From Prevotella sp. (GTDB lineage Bacteria; Bacteroidota; Bacteroidia; Bacteroidales; Bacteroidaceae), in the NCBI GenBank assembly GCA_017449675.1, contig JAFTFG010000014.1, forward strand, positions 1 through 55,492: 55,492 bases of DNA, in the 5' to 3' direction. This document shows positions 35,682 to 44,056 of the stretch, in pieces. Numbering within the stretch: the first letter of the stretch is position 1; every line of letters begins with the position of its first letter. The position numbers and the translations under genes were made by a program. The notes under the pieces are model-generated. The model did not search any database, was not told where the DNA came from, and saw only the letters and a list, made by a program, of their open reading frames with translations.

Positions 35682-36326
35682 TTAGATATAGAACTCCGAA
35701 GGGTCTACCAGTCCGGCACGAAAGGCATACTTCACGGCCTCATGGGCGGTATTCACCTGTAGTTTCTTGAAAATATTCTTCTTGTGTGTGTTCACCGTAT
35801 GGATACTGGAGAACCGCTCACTGGCAATCTCCTTTGTCGTCTTTCCTTGAGCCACGCCACGCAGTATCTCTATCTCCGTCTGCGTCAGCACCTTCGGACT
35901 CTGTCCCTCATCAGCCTGTTGACAGATCAGTACCTCTGCGGCACGCTGACAGAGGTAACGCTCACCTCGGATGGCATAGTCGATAGCATGGCGGAACAAT
36001 TTAAAGGGGGAGTCCTTGAACACAATACTCACATGACGAGTTGCATAGACCAGTTTGCGCATCGTCTGGGCCGTCAGGTCATCACTGACCAATATCCACT
36101 GGGTCTTAGGGAACCGCTCAATGATGATGAGCAACTGTTCCTCGTCCTGTATATCAAATAAGGTATAGTCGAGGAGAACGATACTGTTTTCCTGCACCTG
36201 TAACTGTTCTATCAACTGTTCTTTTCCCGAGACATCATAGGAGACAGCACCCTCCACCTCACGGAGGAGTGTCTTCAGGGCAAAAGCCGTCAATTCCTGA
36301 TTATCTGCCAAAATAAAATTCACCAT
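35682..36326 (-). CDS. NarL/LuxR-family response regulator, probable sulfur-regulon activator
   Basis: 214 residues. The receiver-like domain (about 1-120) has Asp8, the phospho-site Asp53 in LLDYTLFD and Lys104 in VFKDSP. The usual acidic pair is reduced to one Asp, and no histidine kinase is adjacent, so control may be atypical. A LuxR-type helix-turn-helix occupies about 145-205 (LTQTEIEILRGVAQGKTTKE, then HTVNTHKKNIFKKL). First gene after promoter C. The three operators have the 7-2-7 inverted layout this DNA-binding family uses, so it is the best candidate to bind them, including its own. Confidence 0.9.
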   Translation of the reverse strand: MVNFILADNQELTAFALKTLLREVEGAVSYDVSGKEQLIEQLQVQENSIVLLDYTLFDIQDEEQLLIIIERFPKTQWILVSDDLTAQTMRKLVYATRHVSIVFKDSPFKLFRHAIDYAIRGERYLCQRAAEVLICQQADEGQSPKVLTQTEIEILRGVAQGKTTKEIASERFSSIHTVNTHKKNIFKKLQVNTAHEAVKYAFRAGLVDPSEFYI

Positions 36327-36355
36327 ACTATTACTGTATCATTTGGTTTTGTCTG

Positions 36356-36425
36356 CAAAGGTAGGGGGATTTGGGAATGCGCACAATACCGTTTTTCAGT
36401 CATTCTACCTACCATACGTTTGGTA
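36356..36425 (-). promoter_or_regulatory. Operator-bearing promoter C (luxR and two PLP enzymes)
   Basis: Minus strand: TACCAAACGTATGGTA (36425-36410), 19 bp, GGTATTGT (36390-36383), 19 bp, TACCTTTG (36363-36356), then a leader of about 25 nt to the luxR ATG. Identical spacing to promoters A and B; autoregulation is likely. Confidence 0.8.
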
Positions 36426-36448
36426 TATGATTAAAAAAAGGCGTTTTA

Positions 36449-36480
36449 TTTGGATAATTGCGCACTAAATAGTACCTTTG
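36449..36480 (+). promoter_or_regulatory. Promoter of the pantothenate kinase gene
   Basis: TTTGG (36449-36453), 19 bp, TACCTTTG (36473-36480). The start at 36501 is chosen because the in-frame ATG at 36450 lies within this promoter. It faces away from promoter C, 24 bp beyond its operator. Confidence 0.7.
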
Positions 36481-36500
36481 CCTGCAAAATCAAAAAGACT

Positions 36501-37319
36501 ATGGGAATCATTATAGGAATAGACGTAGGTATCTCAACCACGAAGATAGTAGGACTGCGTGACAAACGTGTCATCTCCCCTATCCGTATCACTGCCGCCG
36601 ATCAGGTAACTTCACTCTATGGAGCCTTCGGTAAGTACCTCCACGACAACAAGATCGCCCTTCAGGATGTAGAGCAGGTGATGCTGACGGGTGTTGGGGC
36701 TGCCTATATCGATGAGCCTGTCTATGGCATTCCCACCCAGAAAGTGGATGAGTTTATTGCCGACGGTCTGGGAGCCCGTTTCGAATCAGGCGTGACGAAA
36801 GCCATTGTCGTATCTATGGGAACAGGAACCAGTTTCGTACAGTGTGACGGTGACAAAATACATCATATCGGAGGTATCGGTATTGGAGGCGGAACCCTGC
36901 AAGGACTGAGCCGCGTGATGCTCAACACCCGAGACCCTAAGCAGATTCAGAGTCTGGCCATGCAGGGGGATATCAGTCATATAAACCTACTCATCGGTGA
37001 TATCTCCACCCACCCGCTACCTGGTCTTCCCATGAATGCCACAGCCTCCCTCTTCAGCAAGGCCCAGTATGACGCTCCCAAGGAGGATATTGCCTTGGGA
37101 ATCATCGTCATGGTACTCCAGACCATTGGGTCTGCTGCGATTCTGTCGGCCTTAAACTCGGGGATCAAGGATTTCGTACTGATTGGCAACCTGACCTTGT
37201 TACCGCAATGTAAGGAAATCTATCCGATGCTGGAGAAACTCTATGGTGTCCACTTCCACATCCCAAAATACGCAGAGTTCTGTACTGCCATCGGAGCCGC
37301 CTTGAACTATCAGAAGTAA
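36501..37319 (+). CDS. coaW: Type II pantothenate kinase (CoaW-like)
   Basis: 272 residues of the acetate/sugar kinase fold: IIIGIDVGISTTKIVGL (phosphate 1), VSMGTGTSFVQ and GGIGIGGGTLQGLSRVML. The first step of coenzyme A synthesis, pantothenate to 4'-phosphopantothenate. Coenzyme A needs cysteine, so the divergent position beside the sulfur regulator may be meaningful, though it has no operator copy of its own on the plus strand. BadF/BcrA-type ATPases are the nearest alternative. Confidence 0.82.
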   Translation: MGIIIGIDVGISTTKIVGLRDKRVISPIRITAADQVTSLYGAFGKYLHDNKIALQDVEQVMLTGVGAAYIDEPVYGIPTQKVDEFIADGLGARFESGVTKAIVVSMGTGTSFVQCDGDKIHHIGGIGIGGGTLQGLSRVMLNTRDPKQIQSLAMQGDISHINLLIGDISTHPLPGLPMNATASLFSKAQYDAPKEDIALGIIVMVLQTIGSAAILSALNSGIKDFVLIGNLTLLPQCKEIYPMLEKLYGVHFHIPKYAEFCTAIGAALNYQK

Positions 37320-37323
37320 GTCA

Positions 37324-37770
37324 TCACTCCTTACGGTGCTTATCGAATTTATGAAGGAAGTAATTAAATGCTTCCAGCCCCAGTAGTACCAGAACCGTAC
37401 TACCGATAGCGAGGATATACATACCACCACCGCAAGCCAGTCCGATGGCCGCCGTCACCCACACACCGGCTGCCGTCGTCAGTCCACTCACCACATTCTC
37501 ACTCTTGCGAAAGATGATGGTACCCGCACCGATAAAACCGATGCCGCTGACCACTTGAGCGGCGATACGTGACACATCCCAACGATGCAGGTCTGACATG
37601 GGAACATCGCTGAAGCCATAGGCAGAGACAATCATAAACAAGGCGGAGCCCAAAGCCACCAGGAAGTGCGTACGGAACCCCGCTTCCTTGGCACGGTATT
37701 CACGTTCCAGTCCGATCAAGCCACCCAAGAAGGCGGCACTGAATATACGTAAGAGAAATTCGTATTCCAT
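37324..37770 (-). CDS. MgtC/SapB-family membrane protein
   Basis: 148 residues with about four hydrophobic segments: LGGLIGLEREYRAKEAGFRT, then GSALFMIVSAYGF, VVSGIGFIGAGTIIF and GLTTAAGVWVTAAIGLACG, the classic MgtC pattern. Role is in the inner membrane, linked in other bacteria to low-magnesium adaptation or control of ATP synthase. The ATG at 37770 is preferred over 37824, since the -7 box lies at 37794-37801. Convergent with coaW, 4 bp apart. Confidence 0.9.
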   Translation of the reverse strand: MEYEFLLRIFSAAFLGGLIGLEREYRAKEAGFRTHFLVALGSALFMIVSAYGFSDVPMSDLHRWDVSRIAAQVVSGIGFIGAGTIIFRKSENVVSGLTTAAGVWVTAAIGLACGGGMYILAIGSTVLVLLGLEAFNYFLHKFDKHRKE

Positions 37771-37793
37771 AGTTAAATGATGTTTATTGAGTG

Positions 37794-37821
37794 CAAAGAT
37801 AATGTTTTTTTCGTATCTTTG
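37794..37821. promoter_or_regulatory. Mirror-image divergent promoters of mgtC and tatA
   Basis: CAAAGATA (37794-37801, a TATCTTTG -7 box on the minus strand) and TATCTTTG (37814-37821, plus strand) are perfect inverted copies 12 bp apart. Each promoter needs sequence inside the other, so only one can be occupied at a time. Confidence 0.65.
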
Positions 37822-37851
37822 CAAAGGTTATAACTATAAATACTGAAAAAG

Positions 37852-38037
37852 ATGTTTGGATTAGGAATGCAAGAAGTGCTGGTCATCGCACTCATCGTGC
37901 TCTTATTGTTCGGGGGCAAGAAGATTCCCGAACTGATGAAAGGACTTGGCAAGGGGGTCAAGAGTTTCAAGGAAGGCATGAAGGAGATAGATGACAAGGA
38001 CAGCGGGACAGATGCCAACAGCCAACACAACGCCTAG
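37852..38037 (+). CDS. tatA: Twin-arginine translocase subunit TatA
   Basis: 61 residues: a single N-terminal membrane helix ([20 protein letters not shown]), the FGGKKIPEL hinge, an amphipathic helix ([18 protein letters not shown]) and a short polar tail. It forms the channel for folded proteins with TatC. It overlaps tatC by 26 bp. No tatB is present, as in minimal TatAC systems. Confidence 0.94.
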   Translation: MFGLGMQEVLVIALIVLLLFGGKKIPELMKGLGKGVKSFKEGMKEIDDKDSGTDANSQHNA

Positions 38038-38761
38038 CCTGACGTTCTGGGATCATCTGGACGTGCTGCGCTCTACACTGATCCGTATTGCGGTAGTCGT
38101 CGTTGTCTGTGCCGTCGTGTCTTTCATCATGAAAGACGAACTGTTTGGTGTAGTGCTGGCTCCGCGAAGTAGCGACTTCGTGACCTATAGGCTGTTAGGT
38201 GTCAGTACGTTCAGTCTGCACCTGATGAATACAGGACTGACCGAACAGTTTATGATACACATACGGACGGCCATGTATGCCGGTTTGTTGACGGCTTCAC
38301 CTTATATATTATACGAGTTATTCCGCTTCGTAAGTCCCGGTCTCTACCGACATGAGCGACGGTATGCCGTATGGCTCGTAGGAGCAGCCTACATCATGTT
38401 CGTAGTGGGCACCTTGGTGAACTACTTCATGGTATTCCCATTGACGGTGCGCTTCCTAGGTACCTATCAGGTCAGTCCTGAGGTGTCTAACATGCTGACC
38501 CTCCAGTCCTACATCGACACACTACTGGGTATGAGCCTAGTGATGGGTGTGGTATTTGAACTGCCTGTGGTATGTGCACTGATGGGACGCATGGGACTTA
38601 TCAATAGTGAGATAATGTCGAGATACCGCCGACATGCTATTGTGGCTATCCTCATCGTGGCAGCCATCATCACACCGACCACCGATGTCTTCACCCTCTT
38701 CATCGTGGCACTGCCTATCTATCTGCTCTACGAAGTGAGCATTCTCATTGTAAGACACTAA
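38012..38761 (+). CDS. tatC: Twin-arginine translocase subunit TatC
   Basis: 249 residues, six membrane segments. It begins [19 protein letters not shown], a typical TatC N-terminus, and contains [18 protein letters not shown], where TatC binds signal peptides. The ATG at 38012 is preferred over 37991 because it fits family length. Immediately followed by a polyferredoxin and a Tat-signal reductase, which look like its dedicated clients. Confidence 0.94.
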   Translation: MPTANTTPSLTFWDHLDVLRSTLIRIAVVVVVCAVVSFIMKDELFGVVLAPRSSDFVTYRLLGVSTFSLHLMNTGLTEQFMIHIRTAMYAGLLTASPYILYELFRFVSPGLYRHERRYAVWLVGAAYIMFVVGTLVNYFMVFPLTVRFLGTYQVSPEVSNMLTLQSYIDTLLGMSLVMGVVFELPVVCALMGRMGLINSEIMSRYRRHAIVAILIVAAIITPTTDVFTLFIVALPIYLLYEVSILIVRH

Positions 38762-38773
38762 ACAAATACTATC

Positions 38774-40261
38774 ATGCTGAGAAAAATTAGGATTACACTA
38801 GCCACTGTGATGTTTTTAGGACTCACATGGCTCTTTCTGGACTTCACGGGTACTGCCCATCACTGGCTCAGTTGGATGCCGAAGATCCAGTTCTTGGAGG
38901 CATTGCTGGCCTTGCATGTAGTGATTATCATAGCACTTGTGGTACTGACACTCGTCTTCGGCCGTATCTACTGCTCCGTCATCTGTCCACTGGGTATCAT
39001 GCAGGATATCTTCGGATGGTTGGGAAAGCGAGTCAAGAAGAATCGTTACACCTTCTCCAAAGCCTTGTCATGGCTACGCTACACCATGTTGGGAATCATG
39101 GCCGTAGCCTTGTTGACAGGTGTGGGCAGCATCGTACAACTGCTAGCCCCCTACTCTGCCTTTGGACGTATCACCACTACCCTGCTACAACCTCTATGGA
39201 AAATGGGTAATAATGTGTTAGCCACCATTGCCGAACAGTCGGATAGTTATGCTTTCTACCATGTAGAGACGGGGATTCCCAATATAGCGGTCGTTACCAT
39301 GATAGCAATCCTCACCCTGATCATACTGTTCATACTGGCATGGCGCAATGGCCGCACCTATTGTAACACCATCTGTCCGGTAGGTACCCTACTGTCGTTC
39401 TTCAGTCGCTTCTCATGGCTGAAGATACATTTCGACACGGAGAAGTGCCGTAACTGTTCTCTCTGCACTAAGAACTGCAAGGCCGCCTGTATCGACTACA
39501 AGACACATCGGGTCGACTATAGTCGCTGTGTGGTATGCGGCGACTGCATCAAGAGTTGCAAGTTCGGAGCATTGAAATATACTAGAATACCTAGGAATAC
39601 TAGTACTACCAAGGAAACCGGTGACACTACGATCGATCTTGGCAAGCGCTCCTTCCTCCTCACCTCTGCGATGCTAGCCACAGCAGCCATGGCACAGGAA
39701 GCAAAGAAGACTGACGGCGGGCTGGCCGAGATACAAGACAAGATAGCCCCTGAGCGCCAGACACCGCTAACCCCTCCCGGCTCATTGTCTGCTAAGAATA
39801 TGGCACAACGCTGTACTGGTTGTCAACTCTGTGTATCAGAGTGTCCTAACCAAGTATTACGCCCTGGTACCAATTGGATGAGTATCATGCAGCCCACGAT
39901 GTCGTATGAACTGGGTTACTGTCGTCCAGAGTGTACCCGTTGCTCTGAGGTATGCCCTGCCGGTGCCATCAAACCCATCCGCCATGAGGACAAAGCATCG
40001 ACACAGATTGGTCATGCTGTATGGATCAAGAAGAACTGTGTTCCACTGACAGACGGCGTGGAGTGTGGCAACTGTGCCCGTCACTGTCCTGTGGGAGCCA
40101 TTGAAATGGTACCCTCTGACCCAGATGATGAGGAGAGTGCCTACGTACCTGCTGTCAACGAGGCCCGCTGTATCGGTTGTGGAGCCTGTGAGAACCTATG
40201 CCCTGCCCGTCCCTTTTCTGCTATCTATGTGGAAGGCCATGAAGTACATAAGGAGGTTTGA
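38774..40261 (+). CDS. NapH-like membrane polyferredoxin with periplasmic ferredoxin domain
   Basis: 495 residues. Residues 1-215 have about four to five membrane helices with two CxxxCP motifs (Cys67/71 and Cys197/201), as in NapH/RdxA-type quinol-side proteins. Two 4Fe-4S clusters follow (225-262). A Tat-like segment GKRSFLLTSAMLATAAMAQ lies at 290-308, then a C-terminal NapG-like domain with four further cysteine clusters. It looks like a fusion of NapH with a NapG-type ferredoxin. It probably passes electrons from the quinone pool to the reductase encoded next. Confidence 0.85.
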   Translation: MLRKIRITLATVMFLGLTWLFLDFTGTAHHWLSWMPKIQFLEALLALHVVIIIALVVLTLVFGRIYCSVICPLGIMQDIFGWLGKRVKKNRYTFSKALSWLRYTMLGIMAVALLTGVGSIVQLLAPYSAFGRITTTLLQPLWKMGNNVLATIAEQSDSYAFYHVETGIPNIAVVTMIAILTLIILFILAWRNGRTYCNTICPVGTLLSFFSRFSWLKIHFDTEKCRNCSLCTKNCKAACIDYKTHRVDYSRCVVCGDCIKSCKFGALKYTRIPRNTSTTKETGDTTIDLGKRSFLLTSAMLATAAMAQEAKKTDGGLAEIQDKIAPERQTPLTPPGSLSAKNMAQRCTGCQLCVSECPNQVLRPGTNWMSIMQPTMSYELGYCRPECTRCSEVCPAGAIKPIRHEDKASTQIGHAVWIKKNCVPLTDGVECGNCARHCPVGAIEMVPSDPDDEESAYVPAVNEARCIGCGACENLCPARPFSAIYVEGHEVHKEV

Positions 40262-40291
40262 TGTAAGATGTATGATTAAGATGTAAGAAGT

Positions 40292-41725
40292 ATGAAACAA
40301 GATATCACAAGAAGGAATTTCCTCAAGTTACTAAGTGGCGGTGCCCTGACGACGGCTGCCGTACTGACAGGTTGTAAGTCTAAGCAGGAAACAAAAGCCA
40401 TAGAAGAGTATAAGCAGCAAGTGGAACCGCCCGTAGGCAAGATGACCTACCGCACCAACCACACGACAGGCGACAAGGTGTCGCTTTTAGGTTACGGCAT
40501 GATGCGCCTGCCGACAGTCGACGGTGTTGCCTCCGGTCGTGAGAGCAAAGCGGAGATTGACCAGGAGATGGTCAACCGACAGGTAGATTATGCCATTGAA
40601 CATGGTGTCAATTATTTCGACACCTCCCCAGCCTATTGTCAAGGACTGTCAGAGAAATGTACGGGCATCGCCCTAAGCCGTCATAAGCGCTCCGAATACC
40701 TCGTTGCCACCAAACTCTCGAACTTCAACCCTGCCACACAGACCCGAGAGGAGAGTATCAAGATGTATAAGAACTCCCTCAAAGAACTACAGGTAGACTA
40801 TATCGACTACTACCTGTTGCATAGCATTGGCGGAGGAGGCATGGAGGCTTTCAACAACCGCTATATGGACAACGGAATGCTTGACTATCTCGTTGAGGAG
40901 CGTAAGGCAGGACGTATCCGTAACCTCGGATTCTCCTATCATGGCGACATCACAGTATTTGACACCCTGCTCTCATGGCATGACAAATACCAATGGGACT
41001 TCGTACAAATAGAACTCAACTACCTCGACTGGGATTTCGCAGACGAGATCAACGATCGAAACACAGATGCCCGCTACCTCTATGCCGAATTGCAGAAACG
41101 GGGCATCCCCTCTGTTATCATGGAACCCCTGTTGGGTGGGCGACTTGCCAATCTCCCCCAGTATCTCGCCACAGAACTTAAACAACGTGACCCGGAGAAG
41201 AGTGTTGCCTCATGGGCGTTCCGCTATGCAGGTACACCAGAAGGGGTGTTGACAGTGCTGAGTGGTATGACCTATATGGAGCATCTGAAAGACAACCTGC
41301 TCTCCTATTGTCCTCTGGTGCCACTGACTGAAGAGGAACAGGAATACCTACAAGGAGATATTGCCCGTAAGATTGTGGGACTGGAGAACATTCCCTGCAA
41401 CGACTGCAAATACTGTATGCCGTGTCCCTACGGCATCGACATACCAGGCATCTTCGTACATTATAATAAATGTAAGAACGAGGGTATGCTAGCCACTGAC
41501 CGAGGCGATGCCAACTACTGGAAACTACGTCGTCAGTATCTCATCGGTCTCGACCGTTCCGTACCCAAGTTACGACAGGCTGACCATTGTATCGGCTGTG
41601 GCCAGTGTGAGCCTCACTGTCCGCAGAATATCCGTATACCCCGCGAGTTGCATAAAATCAGCGACTACGTGGAGGCACTGAAGCAGAACACACTGACACG
41701 CACTAAAGAACCGAAGAAAGCGTGA
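40292..41725 (+). CDS. Tat-exported aldo/keto reductase lipoprotein with 4Fe-4S ferredoxin tail
   Basis: 477 residues. The N-terminus has twin-arginine motif ITRRNFLKLL (Arg7-Arg8) and lipobox LTGC (Cys28), so it is exported folded and anchored. An aldo/keto reductase barrel follows (about 50-350) with YFDTSPAY, a VATKLS lysine and YLLHS histidine. The C-terminal part has iron-sulfur cysteine sets CNDCKYCMPC and CIGCGQCEPHCP. Substrate unknown. Its 3' end overlaps the convergent flavoprotein gene by 23 bp. Confidence 0.88.
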   Translation: MKQDITRRNFLKLLSGGALTTAAVLTGCKSKQETKAIEEYKQQVEPPVGKMTYRTNHTTGDKVSLLGYGMMRLPTVDGVASGRESKAEIDQEMVNRQVDYAIEHGVNYFDTSPAYCQGLSEKCTGIALSRHKRSEYLVATKLSNFNPATQTREESIKMYKNSLKELQVDYIDYYLLHSIGGGGMEAFNNRYMDNGMLDYLVEERKAGRIRNLGFSYHGDITVFDTLLSWHDKYQWDFVQIELNYLDWDFADEINDRNTDARYLYAELQKRGIPSVIMEPLLGGRLANLPQYLATELKQRDPEKSVASWAFRYAGTPEGVLTVLSGMTYMEHLKDNLLSYCPLVPLTEEEQEYLQGDIARKIVGLENIPCNDCKYCMPCPYGIDIPGIFVHYNKCKNEGMLATDRGDANYWKLRRQYLIGLDRSVPKLRQADHCIGCGQCEPHCPQNIRIPRELHKISDYVEALKQNTLTRTKEPKKA

Positions 41726-42887
41726 TGCTGCGAGCAACAGTATAGGCCGTCGTCCACGCAGCCTGGAAGTTGAAGCCACCCGTGACACCGTCGATATCGA
41801 GTACCTCTCCCGCAAAATACAAGTGAGGCACGTGTCGACTCTCCAGCGTAGAGGGGTTGACGGCTTTCAGTGAGATACCGCCACAGGTGACGAACTCCTC
41901 CTTAAAGGCAGTCCGCCCTGCCACCTGATAAGAATCATTACAAAGGACATTGACCAATCGGTTGATGTCCTTTTTGCTGAGTTCACTCCACCGCATACCT
42001 GTCCGTCCTGTCAATGATTTCTCCAACAGGTGAGTCCACAGACGCTGGGGCAGACCGAAAGGATTATAGGTCGACAGTTGCTTTTGCGGTTGACGGATCT
42101 GCATCTCACAGACAGCAGTCTGCACCTCATGCTCGTGCTGCTGCGTCCAGTTAACACTCAAAGGACAATGGTAATCAGACTCCGCCAACAGACGGGCAGC
42201 GTAACTGGATAGTTTGAGGATAGCAGGACCACTCATGCCCCAGTGGGTGATCAAAAGCGGTCCCTCGGCACGCAACTTAGTACCCGGTATCAAGACAGTA
42301 GCGTCCACCACCAGTCCCATCAAGGCCCGTAGTTTCTCATCATCAATAGAGAAAGTGAAGAGTGACGGGACAGGTACCTCTATCTCATGCCCCATGGCAG
42401 CCAGCCAGCGTAGTCCTTCTCCTTGCGGGGAGCCACCCGTCGTGACAGCCACGAAGTCATAGTCCCGCAACGGCTCCAGTGAGTCTATCTTCTTCCCTTG
42501 AAGAAGCATAATATGATGGCGACGGGCCAACGACAGGAAGCAATCGATGATGGCATGGGAGTCTTGTGCCTGAGGAAAGACACACTGGTCTTCCTGTGTC
42601 ACCAAGGGGACTCCATGACGTTCGAACCACTGATAGGCATCCTGCTGGTCGAAGACATGAAAGAGTCGTTTCATCAGGCGGTGACCACGCGGATATACTG
42701 TCGACAGGTCATGCACTTCATCAAATGAGTTGGTACAGTTGCAGCGTCCTCCACCCGATACCTCCACCTTAGCCAGCACCCGCTGACTGCGCTCGAAGAT
42801 GGTTACCTCCATCTCCGGCAACAACTCTTTCAGGTTGATTGCCAGAAAGAATCCTGCAGCACCGCCACCAATAATCGCCGTCTTCAA
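41703..42887 (-). CDS. BaiN/HI0933-family FAD-dependent oxidoreductase
   Basis: 394 residues. FAD-binding motif AIIGGGAAGFFLAINLKELL at the N-terminus, EVSGGGRCNCTNS, and the C-terminal FAGEVLDIDGVTGGFNFQAA, all typical of the HI0933 group. Members reduce C=C bonds of steroids or unknown substrates in the cytoplasm. Next gene on the strand lies 17 bp upstream, so it may be co-transcribed with the esterases. Confidence 0.9.
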   Translation of the reverse strand: MKTAIIGGGAAGFFLAINLKELLPEMEVTIFERSQRVLAKVEVSGGGRCNCTNSFDEVHDLSTVYPRGHRLMKRLFHVFDQQDAYQWFERHGVPLVTQEDQCVFPQAQDSHAIIDCFLSLARRHHIMLLQGKKIDSLEPLRDYDFVAVTTGGSPQGEGLRWLAAMGHEIEVPVPSLFTFSIDDEKLRALMGLVVDATVLIPGTKLRAEGPLLITHWGMSGPAILKLSSYAARLLAESDYHCPLSVNWTQQHEHEVQTAVCEMQIRQPQKQLSTYNPFGLPQRLWTHLLEKSLTGRTGMRWSELSKKDINRLVNVLCNDSYQVAGRTAFKEEFVTCGGISLKAVNPSTLESRHVPHLYFAGEVLDIDGVTGGFNFQAAWTTAYTVARSITLSSVL

Positions 42888-42904
42888 ATCGTCACTGGCT
42901 TAGA

Positions 42905-44056
42905 TTACAGATGCTTCCGGAAGAATTGGAGTACCCGCTCCTGAACTTTCAGGCCGCAACTATGCGGAATATCCCATATCTCCGTCTCCAGTCTATCTGC
43001 ATGTCCCTGACTCTCCCAGGTGTCATGCATCGTCTGAAAGGCTTTCTCCACTCCCGGGACAGGAAACAGTTTGTCTTGTGAGCCATTGATAAACAACATC
43101 GCTTTAGGACATGCCATACTGGCCACATGCGGATAGTCAAGCCACCGGCGTAGTCCTGGAAAGCAGTTGGCGAAGCCTCCGTTTTCTGTACGCTGATACT
43201 TAAACGACATCTGCTCATCAGCAGTCACCATCCAACAGACGGAAGCACCCACTTTGATCTTATCAGAGAGGGCTGCGAGCATCCAGGCACGATAGCCCCC
43301 CATCGACCATCCCGCACAGCCGATACGACGGGCATCCACTTCAGGCATTGATGCCAGATAGTCCGTAGCCGCGATATCATCATAGGTCATATAGGCACTG
43401 AGATCAATACCGTACATCATCATATTACCGGCTATCATATCATAGCGGTCACGCTGTACGCCCTCCTTCTGACCACGCTCTCCCCACATCGGAGCATCAG
43501 AGGAGAACACCACACATCCTTGACGCACCAGATAGTCGCCCAAAAACTGTCCCTCATAACCCTTCAACCACGCCTCAGCGTCCTTGATAACCACCGAATC
43601 CTCACAGGCCAGTGGACGGATCATCTTCTCCTTACCGATAAAGAGATGACCTCCATGATCATGCAACAGGTTGACGGCTGGGAACGGACCTTTGCCGTCA
43701 GGAATCAGTACATAGGCGGGTACTGTATAATAACGGGAGAGACGGATTTCTATCTTACGGGCCTTATACCCCTCACGCTGCTCCTCACAGATAACCTTTG
43801 TCTCATAGCCTCTTGCTGGCGGCGGCGGTGGAGTGAGCATACAGTCAAATACCTTCTGGCGAGCCACCTGACGCCACTCGTCAAAATCAGTGATATCACT
43901 ATTCCCCCATGCCAACGGATACGCAAAATCGGCTATCAGGGAATCGGCATAGACGGGAAGGTTACGCTGGAACTCGTATTTCGCTCTTTTCTGTGCCGAT
44001 GCCGTCATTGCCAGCAACAGACAGAACAATATTACTTGATATGATTTTTGAGCCAT
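42905..44056 (-). CDS. Exported alpha/beta hydrolase (dienelactone hydrolase/acetyl esterase type)
   Basis: 383 residues with signal peptide (LLLAMTASA). Catalytic triad candidates: Ser in GWSMGGYRA, Asp in INGSQDKLFP, His in WDIPHSCGLK. The motif NLLHDHGGHLF near residue 135 fits the oxyanion region. Probably an esterase acting in the periplasm on acylated plant polysaccharide fragments, since an acetylxylan esterase gene overlaps its start by 25 bp. Substrate is inferred. Confidence 0.85.
   Translation of the reverse strand: MAQKSYQVILFCLLLAMTASAQKRAKYEFQRNLPVYADSLIADFAYPLAWGNSDITDFDEWRQVARQKVFDCMLTPPPPPARGYETKVICEEQREGYKARKIEIRLSRYYTVPAYVLIPDGKGPFPAVNLLHDHGGHLFIGKEKMIRPLACEDSVVIKDAEAWLKGYEGQFLGDYLVRQGCVVFSSDAPMWGERGQKEGVQRDRYDMIAGNMMMYGIDLSAYMTYDDIAATDYLASMPEVDARRIGCAGWSMGGYRAWMLAALSDKIKVGASVCWMVTADEQMSFKYQRTENGGFANCFPGLRRWLDYPHVASMACPKAMLFINGSQDKLFPVPGVEKAFQTMHDTWESQGHADRLETEIWDIPHSCGLKVQERVLQFFRKHL

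Noticed and set aside
35682-36326. Quorum-sensing LuxR protein
   Set aside because: The N-terminal domain is receiver-like, not an autoinducer-binding domain.
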